A stretch of DNA of 7,015 nt from Armatimonadota bacterium (GTDB taxonomy: Bacteria; Armatimonadota; Fimbriimonadia; Fimbriimonadales; Fimbriimonadaceae): assembly GCA_023428805.1 (NCBI GenBank), contig JAEYWW010000380.1:1-7015 (forward strand). Direction: 5' to 3'. Below the pieces are notes generated by a model that ran no database searches, was not told where the DNA came from, and saw only the letters and a program-made list of their open reading frames with translations. Numbering within the stretch: position 1 is the first letter of the stretch; every line of letters begins with the position of its first letter. This document shows positions 1 to 5,179 of the stretch, in pieces. Position numbers and translations under genes: made by a program.

Positions 1-612
1 GGGTTCGACGAGGCCTTTGCCCAGGAGAATCGCTGAGGCGGTGAAATTGATGATGAGGCCGAGGACGTTTTTGATGGCGTTGTGGCGATGAATGTCGCCT
101 TCGGCGATCAGCCCGAGCAATGAGAGCATCAGAATCCCCATCCCCGCCCCGAAATAGCCTCCATAGAGAGAAATGCCAAGTTGAAGAAACGCAGCGGGAG
201 TTCGTGCGATGGTCCGCACCTCGCCAGAGCGGCGAGTGCGAAGCTTTTTCTGGAACGCCAAAAGGAGCGTCGCCCCCAAGATCAGGATTGGCACAACGAT
301 TCGGAAGACCTCTGCGCTGGTGTAGACCAGCAGCACCGCTCCCAAAGATGAGCCGATGAATGTGGGAATGAGCAGTCGCTTCAGGTCGTCCCTGACATCA
401 GCCCAGTACTTTCGGAATCCCCACGCGCTCGACATTGAGCCGGGCCAGAGAGCAACCGCGTTGGTCGCATTCGCGCGCAGTTCCGGCATCTGCAGCCCCA
501 CGAGCACCGGAAAGGAAACCAACGACCCTCCCCCGGCAAAGGAGTTCAGGCCAGACGCGATGCATCCGGCGAAGAAGAGGAGAAGCAAGCCGAGCGGCGA
601 ATCGTAGTGCAG
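1..612 (-). CDS. TauE/SafE (TSUP) family anion exporter, N-terminal part (continues past window start)
   Basis: This is a polytopic inner-membrane transporter of the TauE/SafE (TSUP) family. Known members export or take up sulfite, sulfonates or related organic anions; the substrate cannot be told here. The first 204 codons are visible and the C-terminal part is cut off at base 1. Family hallmarks are clear: a hydrophobic first helix (residues 8-22) leading to SFAGGGS (24-30), NATNAVAL (48-55), a helix at about 80-97, another at 103-120, then GGYFGAGMG (151-159) and HNAIKNVLG (177-185), which begins the second repeat. The reading frame has no ATG or GTG before the conserved core. A TAA lies five codons upstream of CTG at 610-612, which is preceded by a GGGG-containing stretch. 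CTG is therefore the best start; a TTG at codon 9 would clip the first helix. The gene is divergent from the tRNA-Gly at 670. The family call is strong; the exact start is not. Confidence 0.88.
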   Translation of the reverse strand, partial: MHYDSPLGLLLLFFAGCIASGLNSFAGGGSLVSFPVLVGLQMPELRANATNAVALWPGSMSSAWGFRKYWADVRDDLKRLLIPTFIGSSLGAVLLVYTSAEVFRIVVPILILGATLLLAFQKKLRTRRSGEVRTIARTPAAFLQLGISLYGGYFGAGMGILMLSLLGLIAEGDIHRHNAIKNVLGLIINFTASAILLGKGLVEP

Positions 613-625
613 AAGAGCCCCGGTT

Positions 626-653
626 TACCCCAGCACTGCCGGAGGGTGGGGTA
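626..653. repeat. 7-bp inverted repeat in the divergent TSUP / tRNA-Gly gap
   Basis: TACCCCA (626-632) and TGGGGTA (647-653) form perfect arms around a 14-base spacer. The repeat lies between the start of the TSUP gene and the tRNA-Gly, and overlaps the likely -10 of the tRNA. It could be an operator or a hairpin in the TSUP leader. No T-run follows on either strand, so it does not look like a terminator. The function is unknown. Confidence 0.35.
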
Positions 654-657
654 TCAT
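652..657 (+). promoter_or_regulatory. Possible -10 box for tRNA-Gly(TCC)
   Basis: TATCAT lies 12 bases before the mature tRNA 5' end, a usual distance for a tRNA promoter. No convincing -35 element is seen 16-18 bases upstream, so this rests on the -10 alone. Confidence 0.3.
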
Positions 658-669
658 CGGCATTCGAGC

Positions 670-743
670 GCGGGAGTAGCTTAATGGTAAAGCTCCAGCC
701 TTCCAAGCTGATTACGCGGGTTCGATTCCCGTCTCCCGCTCCA
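670..743 (+). tRNA. tRNA-Gly (anticodon TCC), CCA encoded
   Basis: The sequence folds as a full cloverleaf. The acceptor stem is GCGGGAG (670-676) with CTCCCGC (733-739), discriminator T740 and encoded CCA (741-743). The D-arm is GCT/AGC with a GG pair in the loop. The anticodon loop CTTCCAA has TCC at 702-704. The T-arm CGGG-TTCGATT-CCCG is standard. The first anticodon-stem pair is a C-A mismatch (695/711), otherwise the stem is sound. It reads GGA/GGG glycine codons. A run of seven T (749-755) just after the CCA may help end transcription. It resembles other bacterial tRNA-Gly(TCC) genes closely. Confidence 0.96.
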
Positions 744-926
744 GCTTCTTTTTTTGCTTCAGTAATGTCCAGTCTGTCGTGCATATTCTCGGCGCAGCAC
801 TTGACATCCGCGCCTTCTAGTGCCCACAATCGTGATCAGCATTCGTTTGGTAGATATTCGTCTATGTAGAATGGGTTGCTTTACTGTCTGGGCTGTTTTG
901 GTTCAGAAGATCGTCTAGAAAGATAA
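744..926 (+). promoter_or_regulatory. Leader of the two-gene module with a candidate promoter (801-830)
   Basis: This 183-base non-coding stretch separates the tRNA-Gly from the Panacea gene. It contains TTGACA (801-806), an 18-base spacer and CACAAT (825-830): a perfect -35 and a 4/6 -10 match. Transcription from it would give a leader of about 90 bases. Within the leader, TCGTCTA occurs twice (858-864 and 911-917), TCTA-TG-TAGA forms a small palindrome at 861-870, and TCTAGA sits at 915-920, close to the start codon. Such repeats could bind an autoregulating antitoxin, but that is inference. Only a weak AG-rich ribosome site (917-922) precedes the ATG at 927. Confidence 0.4.
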
Positions 927-1484
927 ATGTTCAGGCCTGATATCGCCACAGCAATGGCTGCTTTTTTTGTTTCCAGGTCTCATGGGAACAAAATGAATGA
1001 TCTGCGCCTGATGAAGCTCTTGTATCTGGCGGAGAGAGAGTCGATTTTTGAACTCGGAGCATCGTTTACAGGCGCCAGATTGCGGAGTCTGCCAAACGGA
1101 CCAGTTCTGTCTGAATTTCTCGGCCTGATGAAAGGGGAGATGAGTGCATCAATATGGTCTGATAATTTTATCTTTGTGCCGCGAAGTGGCGCTGATTCAA
1201 ATCACGTAGTCCTTAAAGGGAACATTGATCCATCAAATTACCTTTCTGAGGCTGAAATGGAAATTCTTGAATCCATTTGGGCAAAGCACAAAGAAAAGGA
1301 TAAGTGGGCTTTAGTTGATCTGACCCATGAGTTTCCTGAGTGGGATAAGAGTGTCTCTATCAAGAATGCTTCTGTGAGGTCAAAAGCAATCTCAATCAAG
1401 GACATTTTGATTCGAGGCTACAATATGCAACCGGAGGATGCCGCTTCGCTCGCTAACTCCATTGAATATTACCAATCAATCTAG
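927..1484 (+). CDS. Panacea-domain (DUF4065, SocA/PanA-like) protein, probable antitoxin
   Basis: A 185-residue soluble protein recognisable as a Panacea (DUF4065) domain protein. The pattern is a first helix carrying DLRLMKLLYLAER (25-37), then SFTGARLRSLPNGPV (46-60), which corresponds to the family's 'tG..f.a...GPV' motif, and later LTHEFPEWDK (132-141), which corresponds to the family's 'sH...pW' element. In characterised systems (SocA of Caulobacter and the PanA antitoxins) the domain neutralises unrelated toxins encoded next to it, often by direct binding. Here the partner would be the gene that starts 2 bases after its stop. The region is AT-richer (about 40-47% GC in sampled lines) than the surrounding genes, on the opposite strand to them and bracketed by tRNA genes, all pointing to acquisition by transfer. 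The domain call is confident; the antitoxin role is inferred from family and context. Phage proteins (GepA-like) also carry this domain. Confidence 0.82.
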   Translation: MFRPDIATAMAAFFVSRSHGNKMNDLRLMKLLYLAERESIFELGASFTGARLRSLPNGPVLSEFLGLMKGEMSASIWSDNFIFVPRSGADSNHVVLKGNIDPSNYLSEAEMEILESIWAKHKEKDKWALVDLTHEFPEWDKSVSIKNASVRSKAISIKDILIRGYNMQPEDAASLANSIEYYQSI

Positions 1485-1486
1485 TC

Positions 1487-1921
1487 ATGCCTGACAACCT
1501 ATGTGAAGGTGCCGTTTACCGGGTCGATATGGAGGACGGCAAGCCTCCACACTATTGGATTGTCCTTTGTCGACCACGTCAAGATGGCACGTTCTTGACA
1601 ATATCTATAACCGACAGGCATCACGCACGGTGGAATACAGACGTATGGGAGTATCAAGAAAGAATTACAGAGTTCCTTGAGCTCACTAAACCTTCTGTCC
1701 TCCAAGTGGCGTTCACAAAGATCGTCACTAAAAACTGGCTTGTTCGATACTCTGCTGAATTTATGGGGGTCGCGCCATACGAAGTAATCCAACGTGCGAA
1801 ATGCAACTTATTCTGGTTCAGCAAATTTCTAAGACCAGAGCTTAGGCAATACCGAGATTTCTATGGCAAAAACTGGTCTGATCCTTGCTACCCCGATGAA
1901 TCATCAGTTGAGAGTGGTTAA
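1487..1921 (+). CDS. Small protein with PemK/MazF-like N-terminus, candidate toxin partner of the Panacea protein
   Basis: A 144-residue soluble protein with no signal peptide or membrane segment. I do not recognise the whole protein. Residues 8-45 (GAVYRVDM, then KPPHYWIVLCRP, then TFLTISITD) follow the PemK/MazF beta-barrel pattern of G-x-[VI]-[YW]-x-V-D, a basic/aromatic stretch leading to a strand, and a strand ending in [IV]-T. SVLQVAFTKIV (70-80) may be the later strand. The C-terminal part (about 95-130) is helical and rich in aromatic and basic residues (FWFSKFLRPELRQYRDFYG, 109-127), unlike a compact MazF of about 110 residues. It starts 2 bases after the Panacea stop with no ribosome site, so translation is probably coupled. 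In known Panacea systems such a neighbour is the toxin. An endoribonuclease activity is possible but not shown by any catalytic motif I can confirm. Confidence 0.6.
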   Translation: MPDNLCEGAVYRVDMEDGKPPHYWIVLCRPRQDGTFLTISITDRHHARWNTDVWEYQERITEFLELTKPSVLQVAFTKIVTKNWLVRYSAEFMGVAPYEVIQRAKCNLFWFSKFLRPELRQYRDFYGKNWSDPCYPDESSVESG

Positions 1922-1985
1922 CGTACCGCCTTTCGCGCATGTTCACGCTGTTCCTGCATGAATGAGGGTACGATCTCTCTTGTTG
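1922..1985 (+). promoter_or_regulatory. Gap between the module and tRNA-Gly(CCC), with a 6-bp inverted repeat and possible -10
   Basis: CGTACC (1922-1927), directly after the stop codon, is complementary to GGTACG (1967-1972). The arms are far apart, so a terminator is unlikely. TACGAT (1969-1974) lies 11 bases before the tRNA and may be its -10, which would let the tRNA be transcribed independently of the module. No good -35 is seen. Confidence 0.25.
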
Positions 1986-2059
1986 CGGGTGTAGTTCAAC
2001 GGTAGAGCGTCAGCTTCCCAAGCTGAATGTTGCGGGTTCGAATCCCGTCACCCGCTCCA
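1986..2059 (+). tRNA. tRNA-Gly (anticodon CCC), CCA encoded
   Basis: A complete cloverleaf. The acceptor is GCGGGTG (1986-1992) with CACCCGC (2049-2055), discriminator T2056 and encoded CCA (2057-2059). The anticodon stem TCAGC/GCTGA encloses TTCCCAA, giving anticodon CCC, which reads GGG. The T-arm is CGGG-TTCGAAT-CCCG. It is clearly related to the tRNA-Gly(TCC) at 670: their last 28 bases differ at only two positions. The CCC isoacceptor is optional in many bacteria because TCC can read GGG by wobble; its presence fits a GC-rich genome. The next gene on the minus strand ends 12 bases beyond it. Confidence 0.95.
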
Positions 2060-2071
2060 AATCTCATAGCT

Positions 2072-2392
2072 TCACGAGAGGACGTAGCCTGCGAAGAGGA
2101 AGCAGATCCCGATCACTCCGACGATCATGCCGAGGACTTGGAGCCACTTGAGGGGGTGGTCGTAATCCACGATGAAGTCCATGAGTGAATTGTCCTTCGA
2201 TACTTCCTCCCAATCAGAACCGTAGTGCCAATCCTTCGACCTGTGGTCGGGAGTTCCAAAGTCGCGCTGGACGGCAACGTAGGCGATCACGCCGATGATG
2301 GTCATGACAATGCCGATCCCCATCTTCTGCGGCGGCGTCAGATCAGAAAAGAAGACCAGCACTCTTTCTTGAAATGCCGACGTCGCCCACAT
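2072..2392 (-). CDS. Small two-helix membrane protein, function unknown
   Basis: A 106-residue protein that I do not recognise. Two hydrophobic segments are evident: residues 24-41 (MGIGIVMTIIGVIAYVAV) and 84-103 (LQVLGMIVGVIGICFLFAGY). They flank a polar, acidic and tryptophan-containing loop of about 40 residues (DFGTPDHRSKDWHYGSDWEE, 44-63, and onward). No cleavable signal peptide or enzymatic motif is visible. It starts 8 bases after the stop of the Fic/Doc-like gene. Its ribosome site (TGAGG, 6 bases before the ATG) includes that stop codon, so the two are very likely cotranscribed and translationally coupled. Coding potential is supported by the hydrophobic pattern and the tight spacing. 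The pairing may mean that the membrane protein works with the Fic/Doc-like protein, but nothing in the sequence proves it. Confidence 0.72.
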   Translation of the reverse strand: MWATSAFQERVLVFFSDLTPPQKMGIGIVMTIIGVIAYVAVQRDFGTPDHRSKDWHYGSDWEEVSKDNSLMDFIVDYDHPLKWLQVLGMIVGVIGICFLFAGYVLS

Positions 2393-2400
2393 GGGGAGCC

Positions 2401-2904
2401 TCAGCGATGCTCGCCAGTCAACCGGCTGTTCGCGATCATTGCCAGCGGAACACGCTCTTCATGCTCCAAAAGTGATTCCAGAACTTCGCCATAGCGGGCG
2501 ATGACTTCCAGCGCGGCGCTCTTCACCCCCGTTTCATGATGATCGTGGCTCTCGCGGCCACGGATCACGATCTCATCGTATCCTGCAACCTCGTCGGATG
2601 ATACGTGCTTGAACCATTCCAATGCTTCATGCGGTTCCAGCGAAAGCTCAAGATGATTCATCTTGAGGAAGACAAGCAGGCCGACAAAGCCGCACCCATC
2701 GTTCCCAACAACAAACGGACGCAAACGATGAAAACCGTGCACGAGCCTCGCCGCCTGGCGGGGCAGATCGTGGCTGGTGCCGTAGCTGTATTGGCAGAAC
2801 ACGGCCTCCTCCAACTTGGCGTAGCTGTAGATTTGATTCTCCTTGGTCAACTCAAGATTGAGCCAGAGAAAATCGGGGACGGTGAGATAGCTCAGCTTCG
2901 CCAT
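2401..2904 (-). CDS. Degenerate Fic/Doc-like protein, probably without AMP-transferase or kinase activity
   Basis: A 167-residue soluble protein whose layout matches the Doc (death-on-curing) branch of the Fic fold: LSYLTVPDFLWLN (4-16) corresponds to Doc's opening helix, LEEAVFCQYSYG (31-42) to the 'L..A...P...G' segment, and AARLVHGFHRLRPFVVGN (51-68) plus GLLVFLKMNHLEL (75-87) to the Fic core and following helix. The catalytic motif, normally H-P/I-F-x-x-G/A-N-x-R/K, reads R-P-F-V-V-G-N-D-G-C (62-71). The histidine is arginine and the terminal basic residue is missing, while F64, G67 and N68 remain. The activity of Fic enzymes (AMPylation) or Doc (EF-Tu phosphorylation) would therefore be lost. 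The last 60 residues extend beyond Doc's usual 126 and contain DHHETG and a leucine-rich helix. There is no clear ribosome site before the ATG. The family call comes from pattern and needs profile confirmation. Confidence 0.68.
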   Translation of the reverse strand: MAKLSYLTVPDFLWLNLELTKENQIYSYAKLEEAVFCQYSYGTSHDLPRQAARLVHGFHRLRPFVVGNDGCGFVGLLVFLKMNHLELSLEPHEALEWFKHVSSDEVAGYDEIVIRGRESHDHHETGVKSAALEVIARYGEVLESLLEHEERVPLAMIANSRLTGEHR

Positions 2905-2929
2905 GACTGCGGATATGATTATGACAGTA

Positions 2930-2952
2930 GGGCCGCCATTTCGCGGCGGCCC
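2930..2952 (-). terminator. Perfect GC-rich hairpin after the M56 gene
   Basis: GGGCCGCC and GGCGGCCC form an 8-bp perfect stem with a 7-base loop, 11 bases beyond the M56 stop codon. Read on the minus strand it is followed by TACTGTCATAAT, not a true T-run. It may be a weak intrinsic terminator or an mRNA-end stabiliser that separates the blaI/M56 unit from the Fic/Doc-like gene. Confidence 0.5.
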
Positions 2953-2963
2953 AAGTCACCAGA

Positions 2964-4679
2964 TCAGGGGCGTGCAGCCTGAACTGTGGTTGCCGAGGGA
3001 GCTTGATCCGCGTCAGCCGCTGAGCGATCAGAGCGGAGGAGACGCCCGGCGACAGGAATCTCCGGCAGCATCAACGGGCGAGTCGAAGGAGCAGGCGTGA
3101 CTTCGACCAAACGACGAGCCTTGGGCTGGGCCGCTTCGACCGGAGCGACAGGAATGATTGGCAGATCGGGAAGAAGCGGGACCATTGCCGGCACCGACCG
3201 AGCAGCTTCAAGCGGAACAGTGACGCTTCTCGCCAGCGGGCCGACAGTCGAAGGTGGATTCCCCGTGCGATTGCTCGGCCCGGTTTTGACATGAATGGTT
3301 GCTGATGACTCGGAAGGCTGTGCCGCCAGAGGAACGATCACTTTGGCGTCCCGCTCCCTTGGTTGCGGGAGTGACGGCTTCACACTTTTCGGCGCGGCTT
3401 TCTCCAAGTCAACGACCTTGATCACGTCCGAGGTCGAAGCGGCTTCTTTCGGAATCAAGAATCCATCCTTGTCCACCACAAAGTCACTGACAAGCTTGGG
3501 ATCCAGTTTTGTCATTTCTTCGGGCTTTTCGGGCCGAACGATGATGATGTCATCCCCAAGCTTGATCTCCTTTCCGTCCACGAGCACGTTCTGCACATCC
3601 TCGGCTCGCAGTGCGATTCCTTTGTGCCCATTCTTGGTGAAGGTTTTTCCGAGTGCAGACTCATCGACCGTCACGAAGACAGCGTCGGTGCTAGAATGTC
3701 GGGGAGCTTTGCTGACATGCAGTTGCTCAACAGAACTCGACTTGCGAGTCGTCACCGAAATGGGGATGACCGCAAGCGCAGAGACGAGAAGGGCCGCAAT
3801 CGTTGCAACCGGGGCGGCCCCTCGGTTTTTGGGTTGTGTTGTTTTCATTTCACAGATTCTCCTGTGCAGTTGGGAAAAATTCTTGGATGCGGCTTGGATG
3901 GCAGTCGCCAGCGCCGGACTCCGTTCTGCGAATCGGATCAGCAGATTGCAGTAGTCCAGAAATTTGATCTGAGATCGCTCCAGCACAACCTCATCACACG
4001 CAGCTTCGCGATTCACACACCATTCGCGATAGGCCACCCAAACCAGCGGGTTGAAGAAGAAGAGTGTGCGGGCCGCCAGGGCAACATAACCTGCCCGAAG
4101 ATCGCCATGCCGGATGTGCGCGAACTCATGGATCAGCACCGCGCGGATCGATTCTTCCGGTTCATCAAGCAGGCTCTGCGGGACATAAACAATGGGAGAG
4201 AAAAACCCGCGCACGCAGGGCGAAATCTCGCATTCGACAATTCGCACTCGGGGCTTCTTCACCCCGACAGTCTCGGCTGCTTCCAAGACAAAATCCGAAA
4301 ACTCCACATCAGTCGTCAGCAAAGCGCCCATCGCTCTCCGCGACCTGACCTCGCGCCAAACTGACAGAGTCAGAATCGCACCGACACCGAGCAGCCAGGC
4401 CATCGCCGCCAAGGTTTCGACGCCTGCGCCGGGCTTCTCGGCTGGCGGAACCGCCGAATCAAGGACGGCGAACTCAGCAGGCTTGGGCTCGGGCAAAATT
4501 GCGATCTGGACCCCGCCCGCAAGCCCGACGAGAAGGTGCGCGAAGACCCCCACCCACAGCAGCGAGCGGAAGCGAGGCTTGACCCACCCCATGCGGCAGA
4601 TCAGCCACACAAGACCGATGAGCACACTCGCCTGGATCGAGCATCCGGCGAGGCGGGCGAGAAATTCAGCGTGCGTCAT
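2964..4679 (-). CDS. M56 (BlaR1-type) membrane zinc metallopeptidase, non-penicillin-binding sensor
   Basis: A 571-residue membrane protease of the M56 family. By analogy with BlaR1/MecR1 it would sense an outside signal and cause inactivation of the neighbouring BlaI repressor. Membrane segments are seen at about 13-28, 38-62 and 88-106, with a final one at 289-308. The cytosolic peptidase part holds HEFAH (184-188) and, after FFFNPLVW (207-214), NREAACDE (223-230), whose E225 is the likely third zinc ligand. The region after the last helix (about 312-571) is extracytoplasmic by topology, proline-rich, with a possible small domain at 330-410 and low complexity from 430 on. No SxxK/SxN/KTG penicillin-binding signature is apparent, so the ligand is probably not a beta-lactam. 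An ATG 58 codons further upstream is in frame but lies inside blaI. The chosen start overlaps the blaI stop as ATGA and has a strong GGAGGAGG site (4684-4691). Confidence 0.9.
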   Translation of the reverse strand: MTHAEFLARLAGCSIQASVLIGLVWLICRMGWVKPRFRSLLWVGVFAHLLVGLAGGVQIAILPEPKPAEFAVLDSAVPPAEKPGAGVETLAAMAWLLGVGAILTLSVWREVRSRRAMGALLTTDVEFSDFVLEAAETVGVKKPRVRIVECEISPCVRGFFSPIVYVPQSLLDEPEESIRAVLIHEFAHIRHGDLRAGYVALAARTLFFFNPLVWVAYREWCVNREAACDEVVLERSQIKFLDYCNLLIRFAERSPALATAIQAASKNFSQLHRRICEMKTTQPKNRGAAPVATIAALLVSALAVIPISVTTRKSSSVEQLHVSKAPRHSSTDAVFVTVDESALGKTFTKNGHKGIALRAEDVQNVLVDGKEIKLGDDIIIVRPEKPEEMTKLDPKLVSDFVVDKDGFLIPKEAASTSDVIKVVDLEKAAPKSVKPSLPQPRERDAKVIVPLAAQPSESSATIHVKTGPSNRTGNPPSTVGPLARSVTVPLEAARSVPAMVPLLPDLPIIPVAPVEAAQPKARRLVEVTPAPSTRPLMLPEIPVAGRLLRSDRSAADADQAPSATTVQAARP

Positions 4680-5056
4680 CGCCCCTCCTCCGTTTGGCGG
4701 GCCAGCTTGCGAAGAATTTCCGCCTCTTCGGGAGTCAGCCTTTCCGATTCGGCGAGATATGCGGCCAGCAATGATGTGTCGCCGCCAAGAGTTTTTGCCA
4801 CGAACTCGCGGACGAGATTCGCCAGGACAGATTGTGACTGGGCGGATGCGCAATAAGTAAATCCGCTGGGCTTCGCTTCTCGCTCAAGCATTCCCTTGCT
4901 GCGCAGCCGCTCCATCACGGTCTGAATCGTGGTTCGCGCATACCCTCTCGGTTCTCCAAAACCGCTCGCCGCCTCTCCGACGGTGAGCGGTCCATGCTCC
5001 GCGAAGTGCCGCAGCACCTCCAGCTCAAGCTGTCCCAACCCAGGCTTCTTGTTCAT
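4676..5056 (-). CDS. BlaI/MecI/CopY-family winged-helix repressor
   Basis: A 126-residue cytosolic DNA-binding protein of the BlaI/MecI (penicillinase repressor) family, the usual length for the family. The winged helix covers about 8-70: LGQLELEVLRHFAEHGPLTVGE, then the recognition helix in GYARTTIQTVMERLRSKGML (38-57), then the wing with EREAKPSGFTYCA (58-70). The remaining helices (about 74-125, including LVREFVAKTLGG and LTPEEAEILRKLA) form the dimerisation and protease-sensitive part. It is the first gene of a unit with the M56 peptidase (ATGA overlap), the classic sensor/repressor arrangement. It probably represses its own promoter through the two operators just upstream. The leader is short and I see no ribosome-binding site before the ATG, which hints at leaderless-like or weak initiation. 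No odd residues were noted. The regulon beyond this unit is unknown. Confidence 0.93.
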   Translation of the reverse strand: MNKKPGLGQLELEVLRHFAEHGPLTVGEAASGFGEPRGYARTTIQTVMERLRSKGMLEREAKPSGFTYCASAQSQSVLANLVREFVAKTLGGDTSLLAAYLAESERLTPEEAEILRKLARQTEEGR

Positions 5057-5062
5057 GATGAC

Positions 5063-5106
5063 TGACTACCAGAGTAGTTATAGCATGTAACTACTCTGGT
5101 AGTCAA
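5063..5106 (-). promoter_or_regulatory. blaI promoter overlaid by two mirror-image BlaI-type operators
   Basis: Perfect 18-base inverted arms (5063-5080 and 5088-5105) surround a 7-base centre. Each arm is itself an imperfect palindrome: ACTAC-CAGA-GTAGT (5065-5078) and ACTAC-TCTG-GTAGT (5090-5103). These fit the ACTAC/GTAGT half-sites described for BlaI-family operators, so this is a pair of dimer sites whose centres are 25 bp apart. On the minus strand TTGACT (5101-5106), an 18-base spacer and TATAAC (5077-5082, preceded by TGC, an extended -10) form a near-consensus promoter. One operator covers the -35 side and the other covers the -10 and start region, so occupancy should block transcription of blaI and the M56 gene. 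Confidence 0.86.
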
Positions 5107-5179
5107 CCGCAAGTTCCCAGGATTTTGCAGGAGCTGTCTAAGGCTTCGCGCACGACGGGTCCACTGCTTGAAGATGAAT

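Noticed and set aside
398..829. Minus-strand open frame of 143 codons across the tRNA-Gly
   Set aside because: It runs through the tRNA and over the TSUP gene in a different frame; the TSUP frame has clear family motifs and this one has none.
435..869. Plus-strand open frame of 144 codons
   Set aside because: It crosses the tRNA-Gly and is antisense to TSUP; its product is arginine/serine-rich low-complexity sequence, typical of a shadow frame.
1499..1792. Minus-strand frame of 97 codons antisense to the candidate toxin
   Set aside because: No recognisable motif and fully inside a plus-strand gene that is coupled to the Panacea gene; treated as a shadow.
2032..2059. tRNA-Gly 3' ends as att direct repeats of an integrated element
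   Set aside because: The similarity is what two glycine tRNAs normally share, both tRNAs are complete with different anticodons, and no integrase is present.
3295..4364. Long plus-strand open frames (3295-3954, 3624-4364)
   Set aside because: They are antisense to the M56 gene, whose motifs (HEFAH, NREAACDE) are unmistakable; the products are Ser/Arg-rich without recognisable domains.
4680..4853. Upstream in-frame start for the M56 gene (58 extra residues)
   Set aside because: The extension lies inside blaI and is arginine-rich; the ATG at 4677-4679 has a strong ribosome site and the usual ATGA overlap.
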